A DNA stretch of 64,000 bases from Enterobacter sp. BIGb0383 (GCF_003751845.1 NZ_RJKQ01000003.1:186001-250000), one strand, 5' to 3'. Shown: positions 1 through 9,482, numbered from the stretch's first letter. Translations and numbers: made by a program. The notes: a model not told the origin generated them from the sequence alone.

Positions 1-789
1 GTTGCCATCAACTGTGCGGCAATCCCGGAAAACCTGATTGAAAGCGAGCTGTTTGGCTATCAAAAAGGCGCCTTTTCCGGGGCGCAAAACAATAAAGAGG
101 GGCTGGTGGCGCAGGCCAACGGCGGCACGCTGTTCCTTGACGAAGTGGGCGATATGCCCGTGGTGATGCAGGCCAAGCTGCTGCGGGTGCTGGAAACCCA
201 TAGCTATCGGCCTCTGGGCGGCGATAAAGAGCGGCACTCTGACTTTCGCGTGATCGCCGCGACCCACCAGCCTCTGGAACAGCAGGTGGCGGAAGGGCGA
301 TTCCGGCAGGACCTCTACCACCGGCTCTGTCAGAGCCAGATGCAGCTGCCGCCGCTGCGCGACCGGGCGGAGGATATCTCTCTGCTGTGTGGGCACTTTA
401 TTGCGGAGTTCGGCGCCCGGGAGGGGAAACATTTTGGCTCCCTTAACCGGACGCTGCTGGCACAGCTGCTGAATTACCGTTTCCCGGGCAACGTCCGGGA
501 ACTGCGCAATGTGCTGGAGGTCGCCTGCGCTCAGGCCGGAGACGGCGAGGAGATTGGCCTCCAGTCCCTGTCGGAAGAGGTTATCGAGCGGATGCAGAGC
601 GGCAGCATCAATGTTGGAGATGACTTCTGCCATATCCACGATCTGCGTCAGGCGCTGCTCGACTATGAAGCCACGGTCATCGCCGCCAGGCTGCGCCACT
701 TCGATGGCAACCGTCATCGGGCGGCGGAAAGCCTCAACATTCCCCGGCGCACGCTGGATCACAAGTGCCTGAAACTGGAGGTGCAGTAA
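1..789 (+). CDS. vasH: Sigma-54-dependent transcriptional activator of the T6SS cluster, C-terminal part
   Basis: The gene is cut by the left edge; frame 1 is open from base 1 to the TAA at 787-789. What remains is most of the AAA+ domain and the DNA-binding domain of a bacterial enhancer-binding protein. The sigma-54 contact loop reads GAFSGA, a Ser variant of GAFTGA. It is followed by the Walker B region [12 protein letters not shown], the arginine-rich [10 protein letters not shown] stretch and the GNVRELRN sensor II. The last 45 residues form a Fis-type helix-turn-helix ([19 protein letters not shown]). The next gene starts on the last base of its stop codon. In Vibrio cholerae the same place before vasI-vasJ-vasK is held by VasH, so I infer that it drives T6SS genes from sigma-54 promoters. 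The symbol rests on synteny; the N-terminal sensor domain lies outside the window. Confidence 0.88.
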   Translation, partial: VAINCAAIPENLIESELFGYQKGAFSGAQNNKEGLVAQANGGTLFLDEVGDMPVVMQAKLLRVLETHSYRPLGGDKERHSDFRVIAATHQPLEQQVAEGRFRQDLYHRLCQSQMQLPPLRDRAEDISLLCGHFIAEFGAREGKHFGSLNRTLLAQLLNYRFPGNVRELRNVLEVACAQAGDGEEIGLQSLSEEVIERMQSGSINVGDDFCHIHDLRQALLDYEATVIAARLRHFDGNRHRAAESLNIPRRTLDHKCLKLEVQ

Positions 790-1340
790 TGGGATTACTC
801 AGCATGTTGCCGCTGCTGGCGTCGGCGCTGACGCCAGACGCGCAGGCGCAGGACAGCCGTTTTCAGCTCTGCCAGAAAGAGCCGGAAGCGCAGGTGCGGT
901 TGGCCTGCTATGACGCGCTGGCCCGCGTCCGCTCTCCGGCTTCAGGCCAGACGGACGAGGAACGCGGCGGATTCCGCCTGGAAAATGACGCGCTGAGCGA
1001 CGGGAGTATGACGCTGACGCGTGAGGCGGGCGCAGGCGTGAGCTTTAGCGTCGCCTGTCTGAACCAGATCACCCACGTTCGGGTACGCCTGGCGCAGCCC
1101 TGGGAAGGGGAAACGGTCGCCGCCATGACCGACGGTATCCCGGCCTCCGGCAACTGGTTTGTCCGCGATCGCGGGCATCTGCTGGAGTTCGGTCGCGGCC
1201 TGGTGGCGATTGACGAACTGAAGCGCTGGGCCGGCGTGCGTGAGCTGGTCCTGACCGGTGCCGAAGGCCGGGAAGTGCGTATTCCGCTCGCCGGTCTTGG
1301 CGAGGCGGTGAAACCGCTGCGCCAGCAGTGCAGATGGTAG
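789..1340 (+). CDS. vasI: Type VI secretion-associated periplasmic protein VasI/TagO
   Basis: A 183-residue protein starting at the ATG that shares one base with the stop of the regulator. An upstream in-frame start (765) would lie inside the regulator and spoil the signal peptide, so 789 is preferred. The N-terminus [20 protein letters not shown] is a signal peptide, so the mature protein should be periplasmic. A short QLCQKEPEAQVRLACYDALA segment near the mature N-terminus, with two cysteines, is typical of the VasI/TagO family. Family members are accessory to T6SS assembly or effector function and have no agreed biochemical role. The gene is translationally coupled on the left, and the next start lies 8 bases after its stop. 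Confidence 0.85.
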   Translation: MGLLSMLPLLASALTPDAQAQDSRFQLCQKEPEAQVRLACYDALARVRSPASGQTDEERGGFRLENDALSDGSMTLTREAGAGVSFSVACLNQITHVRVRLAQPWEGETVAAMTDGIPASGNWFVRDRGHLLEFGRGLVAIDELKRWAGVRELVLTGAEGREVRIPLAGLGEAVKPLRQQCRW

Positions 1341-1348
1341 GGGCCGCG

Positions 1349-2737
1349 ATGGAACACCGTCATCCCTGGTGTCAGCGACTGCTGACGCCGCTTTCCGCAG
1401 AGGCCGCCGCTTCACCCATTGCCGGAGACGATCCGCTGTGGGAGAAAGTCGAAACGGAGATGGTCAAGATTGGTTCGCTGGCCCACGGCCAGATCAATCT
1501 CAATGACGTCGCCGAAAACTGTCTGCTCCTGCTGGAGAGCAAAACCAAAGATATGCGCGTGCTGGTGCAGATGCTCCGCTGCTTACAGCATCCGGCAAAA
1601 GCCACGCCGTTCGCCACCGCCCTGATGCTGCTTGACTGCTGGGTGAGCGCGTTCTGGACCACGGCCTGGCCCGCCAGCGCCATGCAAAAACAGCGTCTGA
1701 TGGTGCAGATCGTCAAACGCTTTGCCGGGGCCAGCGAGCGCATGAGCGAGCAGGCGTCCGGAGCGGAGCTGGCGCAGGTGATTACCCTCGCCGAGCAGTT
1801 CAGTGAAACCTGGCTGCAGGCCGCGCCGGACAAAGGCGATCTGCTCGACGAGCTGATTCTGCCCCTGCGGCGGGTCCGTCAGCGCCAGCAGGAGCAGGCA
1901 AAAGCCAACGAGCAACCGGCGTCCGTTGCCGCGACGCCGCTGGTCACCACGCGTCAGAGCGCGGGGGCGCTGGAAATTGATACCAGCAACGAGCGCGGCT
2001 GGCGGCAAACGCTGCTGAAAGTGGCCGATACCCTGACGGAACAACAGCCGGAACAGGCGATGGGCTATCGGCTGCGCCGCCATGCCATCTGGCACAGCAT
2101 CACCGCGCCGCCCGGCACCTCGCGGGGCAATAAAACCCAGCTTGCGCCGGTTTCCGCCGACAGAGTGAGCGAGTACGACGCGGCGCTGGCGCAGGTCGAT
2201 GTCGCCCTTTGGAAGCAGATTGAACAGAGCCTGACGCTGTCGCCCTACTGGTTTGAAGGGCACTGGCTCTCGGCGAGGGCGGCAGGTGGCCTCGGCTATG
2301 CCGACGTGGCGACGGCCATTGCCGATGAGCTGAACGCTTTTTTGCAGCGGATAACCCCCCTGAAAACCCTGGCATTCAGCGACGGTACGCCGTTTTTACC
2401 CCCGGCCTGCGAAGAGTGGCTTCGGGAGAGTCAGGGCCAGAGCGGCGGTGCAGGTCAGGCGGCGGATCTGGCCGGTGATGTGCGCAAGCTGCTTAAAGAT
2501 AAAGGATTGAACGCGGCGCTGGCGCTGCTGGAAGACCGTTCTTCCCAGCAGACTGAGCCACGGGATCGTTTTTACGCCGGGTTGATGCTGGCTGATCTGC
2601 TCGCTGCCGACGGTATGAAGGCGCTGGCGGGCTGGCACTACCAGCAATTGTGGCAAGAATCGCAGCGCCTGGGACTATTGCTGTGGGAACCAGGACTGGT
2701 TAAGCGCCTTGAGCGCAGCGCCAGGATCCGCGGATAA
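1349..2737 (+). CDS. tssA: T6SS protein TssA (VasJ/ImpA-type)
   Basis: A 462-residue soluble protein. The frame could begin at GTG 1328 or ATG 1334, both inside vasI. ATG 1349 is chosen because AGGGG precedes it at good distance and the mature N-terminus (MEHRHPWCQRLLTPL) matches the ImpA N-terminal domain, which contains the DPLWEKVETEMVKIGSL stretch. The middle is a Gln/Ala-rich linker, followed by the helical C-terminal VasJ-type domain (about residues 210-455). TssA proteins contact the membrane complex and baseplate and steer sheath-tube polymerisation in the cytoplasm. Its position between vasI and tssM is the standard Vibrio/Enterobacter order. The family assignment is firm; the TssA subclass is an inference. 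Confidence 0.9.
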   Translation: MEHRHPWCQRLLTPLSAEAAASPIAGDDPLWEKVETEMVKIGSLAHGQINLNDVAENCLLLLESKTKDMRVLVQMLRCLQHPAKATPFATALMLLDCWVSAFWTTAWPASAMQKQRLMVQIVKRFAGASERMSEQASGAELAQVITLAEQFSETWLQAAPDKGDLLDELILPLRRVRQRQQEQAKANEQPASVAATPLVTTRQSAGALEIDTSNERGWRQTLLKVADTLTEQQPEQAMGYRLRRHAIWHSITAPPGTSRGNKTQLAPVSADRVSEYDAALAQVDVALWKQIEQSLTLSPYWFEGHWLSARAAGGLGYADVATAIADELNAFLQRITPLKTLAFSDGTPFLPPACEEWLRESQGQSGGAGQAADLAGDVRKLLKDKGLNAALALLEDRSSQQTEPRDRFYAGLMLADLLAADGMKALAGWHYQQLWQESQRLGLLLWEPGLVKRLERSARIRG

Positions 2738-2764
2738 CAGGACATTCAGAGTAAACGGTAACCT

Positions 2765-5700
2765 ATGTTAAAGAAGATCATCACCTTGCTTCGGCCGCTG
2801 CTGCCGAAACTCAAATTCTCCTGGCTGCTGGTGGGCCTGGTGTTATGGGTAGCCATTCTGGTTGTCGTCTGGTGGCTTGGGCCGCGTCTGACGATTGCCG
2901 ATTCACGGCCGCTTGAGAGCATCTGGTCGCGGGTGATTTTCACCCTGGCCTGGCTGTGGGTTGCCTGCGGCTTCAGCCTCTGGCGTATCTGGCGTCGCAT
3001 GCAGCAAACAAAGGCCGAGAAACAGGCGCTGGCGGTCAGCGAAAGCGATCCGCTTCAGCTGTATGTCGATAACCAGCAGCGGTTCCTCGACGGCTGGCTG
3101 GAGACGCTGCGCTGCCATATGGGCGGCAGCGTCCTGTACTCGCTGCCCTGGTATCTGATGGTCGGGCTGCCGGGCAGCGGGAAAAGTAGTCTGGTGCACC
3201 GCGCCAATACCGCCAACAAACTCAATACCCGCCTGTCGGCCGAGCTGCGCAGCGTGGCCAGCGATCAGAAAGTGGACTGCTGGCTGGGCGAAGAGGCGAT
3301 CATTATCGATCCCAAAGGCGAACTGCTCCTGCAGGCCACTTCGGATCTTGAGCCGGAAGAGGTGAAAAACGAACGCCTGTGGCAGCACCTGCTGGACTGG
3401 CTGACGGAAAACCGCAAGCGCCAGCCGCTGAACGGCGTGGTGCTGACCCTCGATCTCGGCTGGCTCTCGCATGCCGACGTGGCCGATCGTAAAGCCAGCG
3501 CCCAGCTGCTGCGCGCGCGCCTGCTGGATATCTCCGCCACGCTGAATACCCGCCTGCCGGTCTACTTTGTGATGACGCGTCTCGATCTGCTGAATGGCTT
3601 TAACGACTTCTACCAGCACCTGGATAAAGAGACCCGTCAGTCGCTGCTGGGGGTCACCTTTAGTTCTCAGAGCGAAGGGCTACAGGCGTGGCTGAACGAG
3701 CTGGAAACCTTCTGGGATCGCTGGATTGAGGGGCTGAACGATAACCTGGCCGACAAAATGCTGCCCTGGACCGGCGAAACGGGTGCGGCGGATATTTTCT
3801 CCTTTGTCCGCCAGCTGGCGGGCCTGAAGGATTTTGTCACCGAGCTGCTGACCGATGTGATGGGCGAAGAGGACAAGTCTACCTTTAACGTGCGGGGAAT
3901 TTACTTCAGCTCCGTCTGGCAGCAGGGCGTGCCCTTTGACGCCTTCGCCCACGCGGCATCCCAGCGCTATAAGCTCCCGGAGGCGATCTACACGTCGGCG
4001 CGGGGAGAATCCAATACCTTCTTCGTACGCGACCTGTTCCGCGGCGTGGTGTTCCCGGAGGCGCATCTGGCCGGTGAGAGCCGCCTGCATCGCAGCTGGC
4101 GTCGTCGGCGGATGTCGATTGGCGTCAGTATTATGGCGATTGCCGGGCTGGCGCTGATCGCCGGCTGGCACCACTTCTATCGGGTGAACGAAACGGCCGG
4201 GCAGAACGTGCTGGCCCGCGCCCAGCAGTTTATCGCGACTCGTGATGTGGCGGAGAGCCAGGCCTTCGGGGTCGATCTCCTTCCGCGTCTGAACCTGATC
4301 CGCGAGGCGACCCTGTCGTTCGGCGACTACCGCGAGAAATCACCGAAGTTTGCCGATATGGGACTTTACCAGGGGGATCGTATCGGTCCTTACGTTGAAG
4401 GCTCCTACCTGCAGCTTCTGCAGCAGCGCTTCCTGCCCGCGCTGATGAGCGGCCTGGCCGACGATTTACGCCGGGCGCCGGCCTCCAGCGAGGCGAAGCT
4501 CTCGGTGCTGCGCGTAATGCGCATGATTGAGGATTCGTCCGGGCGTAATAAGCCGCTGGTGGAGCAGTTTATGGCTCAGCGCTGGCAAAAAGCCTTCCCT
4601 GAGCAGGGCGCGGTGCAGGAGCAGTTGATGCAGCACCTGAAATACGCCCTCGACCACACGGACTGGCATAAAGCGCGGGAAGAGAAAGATGCGGCGTCGA
4701 TAGCGGCCTGGCAGCCGTTCTCTACGCCGGTGGTGGAAGCCCAGCGCGAGCTGAGCAAGCTGCCGCTCTTCCAGCGGGTTTACCAGAGCATGCTGGTTCG
4801 CGCCAAAGACACCCTGCCGCCGGACTTGCTGATTAGCGACGAAATTGGTCAGAGCTTCGACAGCGTCTTTACCCTGCGTAACGACTCGGCGGGCGTGGTG
4901 CCGCGCTTCTTCACCTGGCCCGGCTTTAACGACTATTTCGTCCGCCAGGACAAAACCCTGTTCGACCTGACCGCGCTGGATGCCTGGGTGCTGGGGCTGC
5001 GCGAGCGCGTCCAGCTCAGCGAGGCGGATCGCAAGGAGATCCAGCGCCAGGTTAACGATCGTTACATCACCGACTACGTTAACCACTGGCAGAAAACGCT
5101 GGCCAACATGGACGTGCAGCCGATGGATACGCCGGAGCAGGCGCTGGCGCTGCTGACCACCATCACCGGTAACGAACAACCGTTCCGCCGGGCGATGACG
5201 GCGCTAAGCGATAACACCGGTAGTCGCACTTTTGCCGATGAAACGGCTGCCACCACGCGGGATATCAACGCCCGCATCGCCCGTCCGTTTATCCCGCTGA
5301 ATGAGACCCTCAACGGCCACGACGATAAGGTGGCGCTGATCCAGGAAGTGAACCAGAAGCTGACCGACCTGTACCACTGGCTGGAACAGATCGTCAACGC
5401 GGTCAATCCGGGCGCGGCGGCGCTGAAGGCGATTCAGCAGCGTCAGGCAAATCCGTATACGGATCCGGCCTTTACTCTGCAGCAGTATGCCCGCGGCCTG
5501 CCTGCGCCGCTGGACCGTTGGGTGAACCAGATTGCCGATGAAGTCTCCGGCCTGACGGTGAACCTGGCGATGTCCTCCCTTAACGACGCCTGGAGCGAGA
5601 AAGTGGTCGGGCCGTTTAACGACCAGCTGGCGCACCGCTATCCGTTCGATCCCGCCGCCGAGGACGATGCGCCTCTGTCGGAAATCGAACGCTTCTTTGG

Positions 5701-6262
5701 TCCTGCCGGGACGCTGGACAGCTTCTATCTGACCAACCTCAAGCCGCTGGTGGATGCCGGTCTGCTTGAGCGGGAATCCGGGAGCGAAGTTCAGCAGGAG
5801 CTGCAGCGCCAGCTGGAGCGCGCCCAGCGCATTCGCAGCACCCTGTTTAACGCCCAGGGCGGCCTGGAAGTGCACTTCGTGATGGAGCCGATTGAGCTGA
5901 CGGCCAACAAGCGCCGCAGCGTCCTGAACGTCGACGGTCAGCTGCTGGAATATACCCACGGTCGGCGGCAGAAAATCCCGCTGGTGTGGCCAAACGCGCT
6001 GCGCGACGGGGCGGAAAGCAAACTGGTGCTGGTGCCGGATGATTCCAGCCGTTCACCGCGCAGCATTGCGTACTCCGGTCCGTGGGCGATGTTCCGTCTG
6101 GTAGACAGCGCGGCACGAACCCAGAGTAACCGGGGCGCTTTCGATGCGCGCTTTGCGGTGGATAACGGCTCCATGACCTACCGTATTTACAGCGATGAAA
6201 GCCATAACCCGTTTGTCAGCGGACTGTTCAGCCAGTTCACGCTGCCGGAATCGCTCTATTAA
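2765..6262 (+). CDS. tssM: T6SS membrane complex subunit TssM (IcmF/VasK)
   Basis: 1165 residues, the usual size of TssM. Two membrane segments lie near residues 18-40 and 55-75, then a cytoplasmic GTPase-like domain with Walker A GLPGSGKSSL at about 134-143 and LTLDLGWLS further on. A third membrane segment lies at about 450-472, just after a basic RSWRRRRMS stretch. The rest is the large periplasmic domain that binds TssJ and lines the TssJLM channel. The Walker A motif is intact, so nucleotide binding is possible; it is dispensable in some homologues. The gene follows tssA by 27 bases and ends before a G+C-rich hairpin. Confidence 0.96.
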   Translation: MLKKIITLLRPLLPKLKFSWLLVGLVLWVAILVVVWWLGPRLTIADSRPLESIWSRVIFTLAWLWVACGFSLWRIWRRMQQTKAEKQALAVSESDPLQLYVDNQQRFLDGWLETLRCHMGGSVLYSLPWYLMVGLPGSGKSSLVHRANTANKLNTRLSAELRSVASDQKVDCWLGEEAIIIDPKGELLLQATSDLEPEEVKNERLWQHLLDWLTENRKRQPLNGVVLTLDLGWLSHADVADRKASAQLLRARLLDISATLNTRLPVYFVMTRLDLLNGFNDFYQHLDKETRQSLLGVTFSSQSEGLQAWLNELETFWDRWIEGLNDNLADKMLPWTGETGAADIFSFVRQLAGLKDFVTELLTDVMGEEDKSTFNVRGIYFSSVWQQGVPFDAFAHAASQRYKLPEAIYTSARGESNTFFVRDLFRGVVFPEAHLAGESRLHRSWRRRRMSIGVSIMAIAGLALIAGWHHFYRVNETAGQNVLARAQQFIATRDVAESQAFGVDLLPRLNLIREATLSFGDYREKSPKFADMGLYQGDRIGPYVEGSYLQLLQQRFLPALMSGLADDLRRAPASSEAKLSVLRVMRMIEDSSGRNKPLVEQFMAQRWQKAFPEQGAVQEQLMQHLKYALDHTDWHKAREEKDAASIAAWQPFSTPVVEAQRELSKLPLFQRVYQSMLVRAKDTLPPDLLISDEIGQSFDSVFTLRNDSAGVVPRFFTWPGFNDYFVRQDKTLFDLTALDAWVLGLRERVQLSEADRKEIQRQVNDRYITDYVNHWQKTLANMDVQPMDTPEQALALLTTITGNEQPFRRAMTALSDNTGSRTFADETAATTRDINARIARPFIPLNETLNGHDDKVALIQEVNQKLTDLYHWLEQIVNAVNPGAAALKAIQQRQANPYTDPAFTLQQYARGLPAPLDRWVNQIADEVSGLTVNLAMSSLNDAWSEKVVGPFNDQLAHRYPFDPAAEDDAPLSEIERFFGPAGTLDSFYLTNLKPLVDAGLLERESGSEVQQELQRQLERAQRIRSTLFNAQGGLEVHFVMEPIELTANKRRSVLNVDGQLLEYTHGRRQKIPLVWPNALRDGAESKLVLVPDDSSRSPRSIAYSGPWAMFRLVDSAARTQSNRGAFDARFAVDNGSMTYRIYSDESHNPFVSGLFSQFTLPESLY

Positions 6263-6268
6263 TTTTTC

Positions 6269-6284
6269 GGGGCCTTCTGGCCCC
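6269..6284. terminator. Short G+C-rich hairpin between tssM and vasL
   Basis: GGGGCC-TTCT-GGCCCC forms a perfect 6-bp stem with a 4-base loop just after the tssM stop, followed by CCTTTCCC rather than a T-run. It is more likely a weak terminator or an mRNA 3'-end stabiliser that lowers downstream expression than a full stop, since vasL belongs to the same operon. Confidence 0.45.
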
Positions 6285-6307
6285 TTTCCCTGAATGGATT
6301 GACGGTT

Positions 6308-7732
6308 ATGCACGATGCACAGCAAGCCCTGAAAGTGGGTCGCGACCCACGGATGTTGCCGGAATACGAAAGATTGCGCGGCGAAATCAACAAACTGAGT
6401 CACGCCTCACGCCCGGAAGTGGACTGGGAGCTGGTACACCAGATGGCCCAGCTGATTTTTGAAAAGCAGGGGGTCGATCTGCAAACGGCGATCTACTTTA
6501 CCCTTGCCCGTTCACGACTCTACGGCCTGCACGGTTTTACCGAAGGCTGCGAGTTTATGGCGAATCTGATTGTCACCCAGTGGGAAAACTTCTGGCCACC
6601 GCAGCATCAGCAGCGGGCGCGTATCGATATGCTGGACTGGTTTATCGCCCGCGTCAGCGATGTGATCCGCCAGTACAACATCAGCCATGAAGATAAGCGT
6701 TTTATCTACCGCTGCGAGCGGGCGCTGCAGCTAATGAGCGAAAAGCTGCACAACGCCGGGCTGAGCCGGGTGCCGCGCGTGGAGAATCTGATCCACTTTA
6801 TCGAGGGCTATACCCATCTGTTTGACGAGTCGGAGATCGTCATTGTTTCCGATGAACAGAACCTGCATAAGCAGGATATGCAGATCCCGCCGATGGTCTA
6901 TTTCCGTCCCGACGGCGATACCGGCGATATGCCGGGTCAGCAGGCGCTGCCCGCCGGCAGCATGATTATCGGGCGTGAGAAGGGCACCCTTAAGCCGACG
7001 GTGCTGAAAATTGAAGCCCATAAAAAGGCGAAACCGGCCTGGTTCTGGTTTGCCGCCGGTTTGCTGGCCTGCGCGCTGCCGGTGGCCGCGTTCTCCGGCT
7101 GGTCGCACTGGGATACCGCGCAAACCACCCGCACCCGCGATGCTATCAATATGCTGGAGCAGCCCGCCCGTGCGCTACCCGGCGCGCTGAACGCGAATCA
7201 GCTGCGGGAAGTGCGCATTGCGCTCGGCGAGCAGACGCTGCACGAGATGGAGCCGCAGGTCACCAATGATTACCAGGCGCAGCTGGCTCGCGTCCAGCAA
7301 ACCTCGCCGCTGTGGCTTTATCAGTACGCCGACGATCTGCGCCATTCGGTGCGGATACTCTATCCCGACTCGCTGGCGGTGAGCGCGATGGACACCCAGT
7401 GGCAGCAGATGATCCGCAGCCGTCAGGGCGATCAAAAAAGCGAGGCGGCGTGGAATGCGGCGAATCGCGGGGTCGACAATATGCAGGCGCAGCTGCTGGA
7501 TCTTGAGCGTAAGCGCAAAACGGTCACCATCTCCTGGCTGAAATCCGCGCTCTATGACATCCAGAAAAATATGAACAGCGACACGCCGTTTAGCGTGCGC
7601 CTCCAGCAGCTGGAAAAACGGCGGGCGGCCAGCGAGACCATCAGCGAGGCGGAAATGAACACCCTGATGGATGAACTGAAATCGCTCAACGTGCGTATGT
7701 ATAACCTGCAACAAACCCGCAAGGAGCCATGA
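6308..7732 (+). CDS. vasL: T6SS-associated protein VasL
   Basis: A 474-residue protein from ATG 6308; an in-frame TTG at 6299 would add three residues and neither start has a strong ribosome site. The N-terminal half (DAQQALKVGRDPRMLPEYER through QWENFWPP) is the ImpA-type N-terminal domain also found in TssA. A single membrane segment follows at about residues 243-263 (WFWFAAGLLACALPVAAFSG), then a helical C-terminal VasL domain, presumably periplasmic. VasL proteins sit next to tssM in Vibrio- and Enterobacter-type clusters and are accessory; a role as a TssA-like cap anchored at the membrane is an inference. Its stop overlaps the next gene. Confidence 0.85.
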   Translation: MHDAQQALKVGRDPRMLPEYERLRGEINKLSHASRPEVDWELVHQMAQLIFEKQGVDLQTAIYFTLARSRLYGLHGFTEGCEFMANLIVTQWENFWPPQHQQRARIDMLDWFIARVSDVIRQYNISHEDKRFIYRCERALQLMSEKLHNAGLSRVPRVENLIHFIEGYTHLFDESEIVIVSDEQNLHKQDMQIPPMVYFRPDGDTGDMPGQQALPAGSMIIGREKGTLKPTVLKIEAHKKAKPAWFWFAAGLLACALPVAAFSGWSHWDTAQTTRTRDAINMLEQPARALPGALNANQLREVRIALGEQTLHEMEPQVTNDYQAQLARVQQTSPLWLYQYADDLRHSVRILYPDSLAVSAMDTQWQQMIRSRQGDQKSEAAWNAANRGVDNMQAQLLDLERKRKTVTISWLKSALYDIQKNMNSDTPFSVRLQQLEKRRAASETISEAEMNTLMDELKSLNVRMYNLQQTRKEP

Positions 7733-9117
7733 TGGCGAACGCAACATCTGCACGCTGGCTGCTGTGGCTGGGGATCGGCCTGCTCGGCGGCTGCGCGCAG
7801 CCGCAGGCGCCGCTGACCGGGAAGGCGCTGGAGCAGGCGGCGGCGCAGGGCGATGTCCATGCGCAGTACATCCTGGCGCGTCAGCTGGCGGAGCGGCATG
7901 AATATCCTCGCGCCATGCAGCTGATGCAGACGGTTGGCAATAAGGGCGCGATCTCTTCCGCCACCGCCTACGAGCGCAGCGAAGCGGCGCGGCAGGTGGG
8001 CGACTGGTATCAGGCCGGGCTGGGTGAACCGCGCAACGAGCCGCTGGCCGTCACCTGGTGGGAAAAATCCTCTTCGCTGGGCAACGCCCGCGCCAGCTAT
8101 CAGCTGGCTCTGCGCTGCCAGCAGCAGCACGGCGGAGAGGTGACGACCGACTGTATCGATGTCTGGGAAAAGGCCGCAGAACAGGGCCACGGTGGGGCGC
8201 AGCTGGCTCTGGCAACCTGGTTTGCCCGGCATGAAGGGGCTTCGCAAAAGGCGCTGTCGTGGCTGCAAAAAGCGGCGGACCAGCAGCAGCCGGAAGCCCT
8301 GTATCTGCTGGCCCAGCGCTATGAAAAGGGCGAGGGCGTAGATAAACGCGAAGATATGGCGGAGCGCCTCTATTTACAGTCGGCGGAAAAAGGCTATCCG
8401 GCGGCCCAGCGCAGGCAGGGAGAGCGGCGAGAGGGGAAAGTGGCGTTCGACTGGTATCTGAAAGCGGCCGGGGGCAACGATCCCGCCGCCCAGCGCTGGA
8501 TGGCCGTCGCGCTGCTGGAAGGGAAAGGCGCGCCGCGCAATGAGCCACAGGGCATGGCCTGGCTACAGCGCGCGGTGAAGGGCGGGGATCCCCAGGCGCA
8601 ATATCTCTACAGCCAGCGACAAACCCGGGAAGAAGATCGGGAACGCTACCTTGAGCTCTCGGCGAAAGGCGATTATAGCGACGCCCAGCACGCGCTGGCC
8701 GGGATCTACACCGGCCGTGGCGAGGATACGCGGGCGCGTAAACTGTGGGCCAGCCTGGCGCAGAAGGGCGATCCTCAGGATCGCTATGCCTATGCGGAAA
8801 TGCTCCGGCTTGGGCAGGGCGGCAAAGAGGAGTTTGCCGAAGCCTTTAAACAGTACCGGCTGGCGGCGATGCAGGGGAATCGCCAGGCCCAGTACCGAAT
8901 GGGCATGATGCGTCAGGAAGGGATGGGCGCCACGCGTAATCGCATTCACGCTTACGCCTGGTACTCCTTAGCCACCACCAAAGGCATGCGGGAAGCGCTG
9001 GCGGCGCTCAACGATCTTGAGGCCACCATGAAACCGGAAGAAATTGAATCGGCGCAAAAGCTGGCGATGCTGTGGGGAAAACAGATCGCAAAGCGTAACG
9101 GCGAAGAACGGTTGTAA
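7732..9117 (+). CDS. Sel1-repeat lipoprotein at the end of the T6SS operon
   Basis: About 461 residues. Two adjacent in-frame ATGs (7729, 7732) overlap the vasL stop; AAGGAG at 7721-7726 is spaced correctly only for 7732. The N-terminus ends in a lipobox (LLGGC, then AQPQ), so it should be a lipoprotein, with no Asp at +2 and hence probably in the outer membrane. The body is a chain of Sel1/TPR-like repeats of about 36 residues with the A..G...A...LA...E.G pattern (for example YLLAQRYEKGEGVDKRED and YRMGMMRQEGMGATRNR). Sel1 proteins are protein-binding scaffolds. Translational coupling with vasL suggests a T6SS accessory or immunity role, which is not proven. Confidence 0.8.
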   Translation: MANATSARWLLWLGIGLLGGCAQPQAPLTGKALEQAAAQGDVHAQYILARQLAERHEYPRAMQLMQTVGNKGAISSATAYERSEAARQVGDWYQAGLGEPRNEPLAVTWWEKSSSLGNARASYQLALRCQQQHGGEVTTDCIDVWEKAAEQGHGGAQLALATWFARHEGASQKALSWLQKAADQQQPEALYLLAQRYEKGEGVDKREDMAERLYLQSAEKGYPAAQRRQGERREGKVAFDWYLKAAGGNDPAAQRWMAVALLEGKGAPRNEPQGMAWLQRAVKGGDPQAQYLYSQRQTREEDRERYLELSAKGDYSDAQHALAGIYTGRGEDTRARKLWASLAQKGDPQDRYAYAEMLRLGQGGKEEFAEAFKQYRLAAMQGNRQAQYRMGMMRQEGMGATRNRIHAYAWYSLATTKGMREALAALNDLEATMKPEEIESAQKLAMLWGKQIAKRNGEERL

Positions 9118-9130
9118 ACCTTTTCCGATC

Positions 9131-9153
9131 CCGCACCCGGTTCTCGGGTGCGG
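9131..9153 (+). terminator. Terminator hairpin after the T6SS operon
   Basis: CCGCACCCG-GTTCT-CGGGTGCGG gives a perfect 9-bp stem and 5-base loop 13 bases after the Sel1 gene, followed by ATATTCCCTTTATT. The T-run is poor, but the stem is strong and the base composition changes abruptly to A+T-rich beyond it, which fits an operon end. Confidence 0.7.
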
Positions 9154-9329
9154 ATATTCCCTTTATTACGTTCCTTAATTAATGGAGTGATTAATTCGCT
9201 ATTATTTTTCGTTGTGTTATCTGAATTTCTATTTTTGTCATAAATATTCTAACTCTCTTTCATTAAGCAGTTTAACAAATATTCGCATGAATTATGTTCC
9301 GTTATTATTATTGTTTTCGTGAATGCATC

Positions 9330-9343
9330 TTAGATTATTCTCA
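9330..9343 (+). promoter_or_regulatory. RcsAB-box-like site
   Basis: TTAGATTATTCTCA matches the published RcsAB consensus TaAGaatatTCctA at 10 of 14 positions, including the AG and TATTC core. It lies about 140 bases upstream of a polysaccharide operon, the place where Rcs phosphorelay boxes sit before colanic acid and capsule operons. Control by RcsB with RcsA is an inference. Confidence 0.45.
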
Positions 9344-9431
9344 AAACAAAGATAAATAAAATTTGCGATATTTACATGGAATGAAAAGCTTTCTATGATG
9401 CCTGTTCAGGATAGATAACCGCACAATAGCC

Positions 9432-9476
9432 GTCGCAAGGAGGTACTCATTTTTATATGAGTCGCGCGACAAGGAG
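9432..9476 (+). promoter_or_regulatory. Leader stem-loop with two ribosome-binding sites
   Basis: A full-strength AAGGAGGT (9437-9444) is followed not by the gene start but by a hairpin, ACTCAT (9445-9450) with ATGAGT (9457-9462), flanked by GTCGC (9432-9436) and GCGAC (9466-9470). A second site, AAGGAG (9471-9476), serves the real ATG at 9483. The first site could serve an ATG at 9457 that opens a 36-codon frame overlapping the glycosyltransferase start in another frame. This looks like a translational control leader; the function is inferred from geometry only. Confidence 0.4.
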
Positions 9477-9482
9477 CTGCAT

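Larger units (their letters stand above)
9154..9482 (+). promoter_or_regulatory. A+T-rich promoter and leader region of the exopolysaccharide operon
   Basis: This is a stretch of about 330 bases without a gene, strikingly A+T-rich between about 9160 and 9400 and so a likely H-NS target. It contains an RcsAB-like box (9330-9343) and a structured leader just before the first glycosyltransferase (9432-9476), both described separately. No JUMPstart/ops element is present. I could not choose one sigma-70 promoter among the many A+T-rich hexamers. Confidence 0.55.

Noticed and set aside
9154-9482. JUMPstart/ops element ahead of the polysaccharide operon
   Set aside because: No GGCGGTAGCGTG-type core is present, so RfaH-dependent antitermination by this element is not supported.
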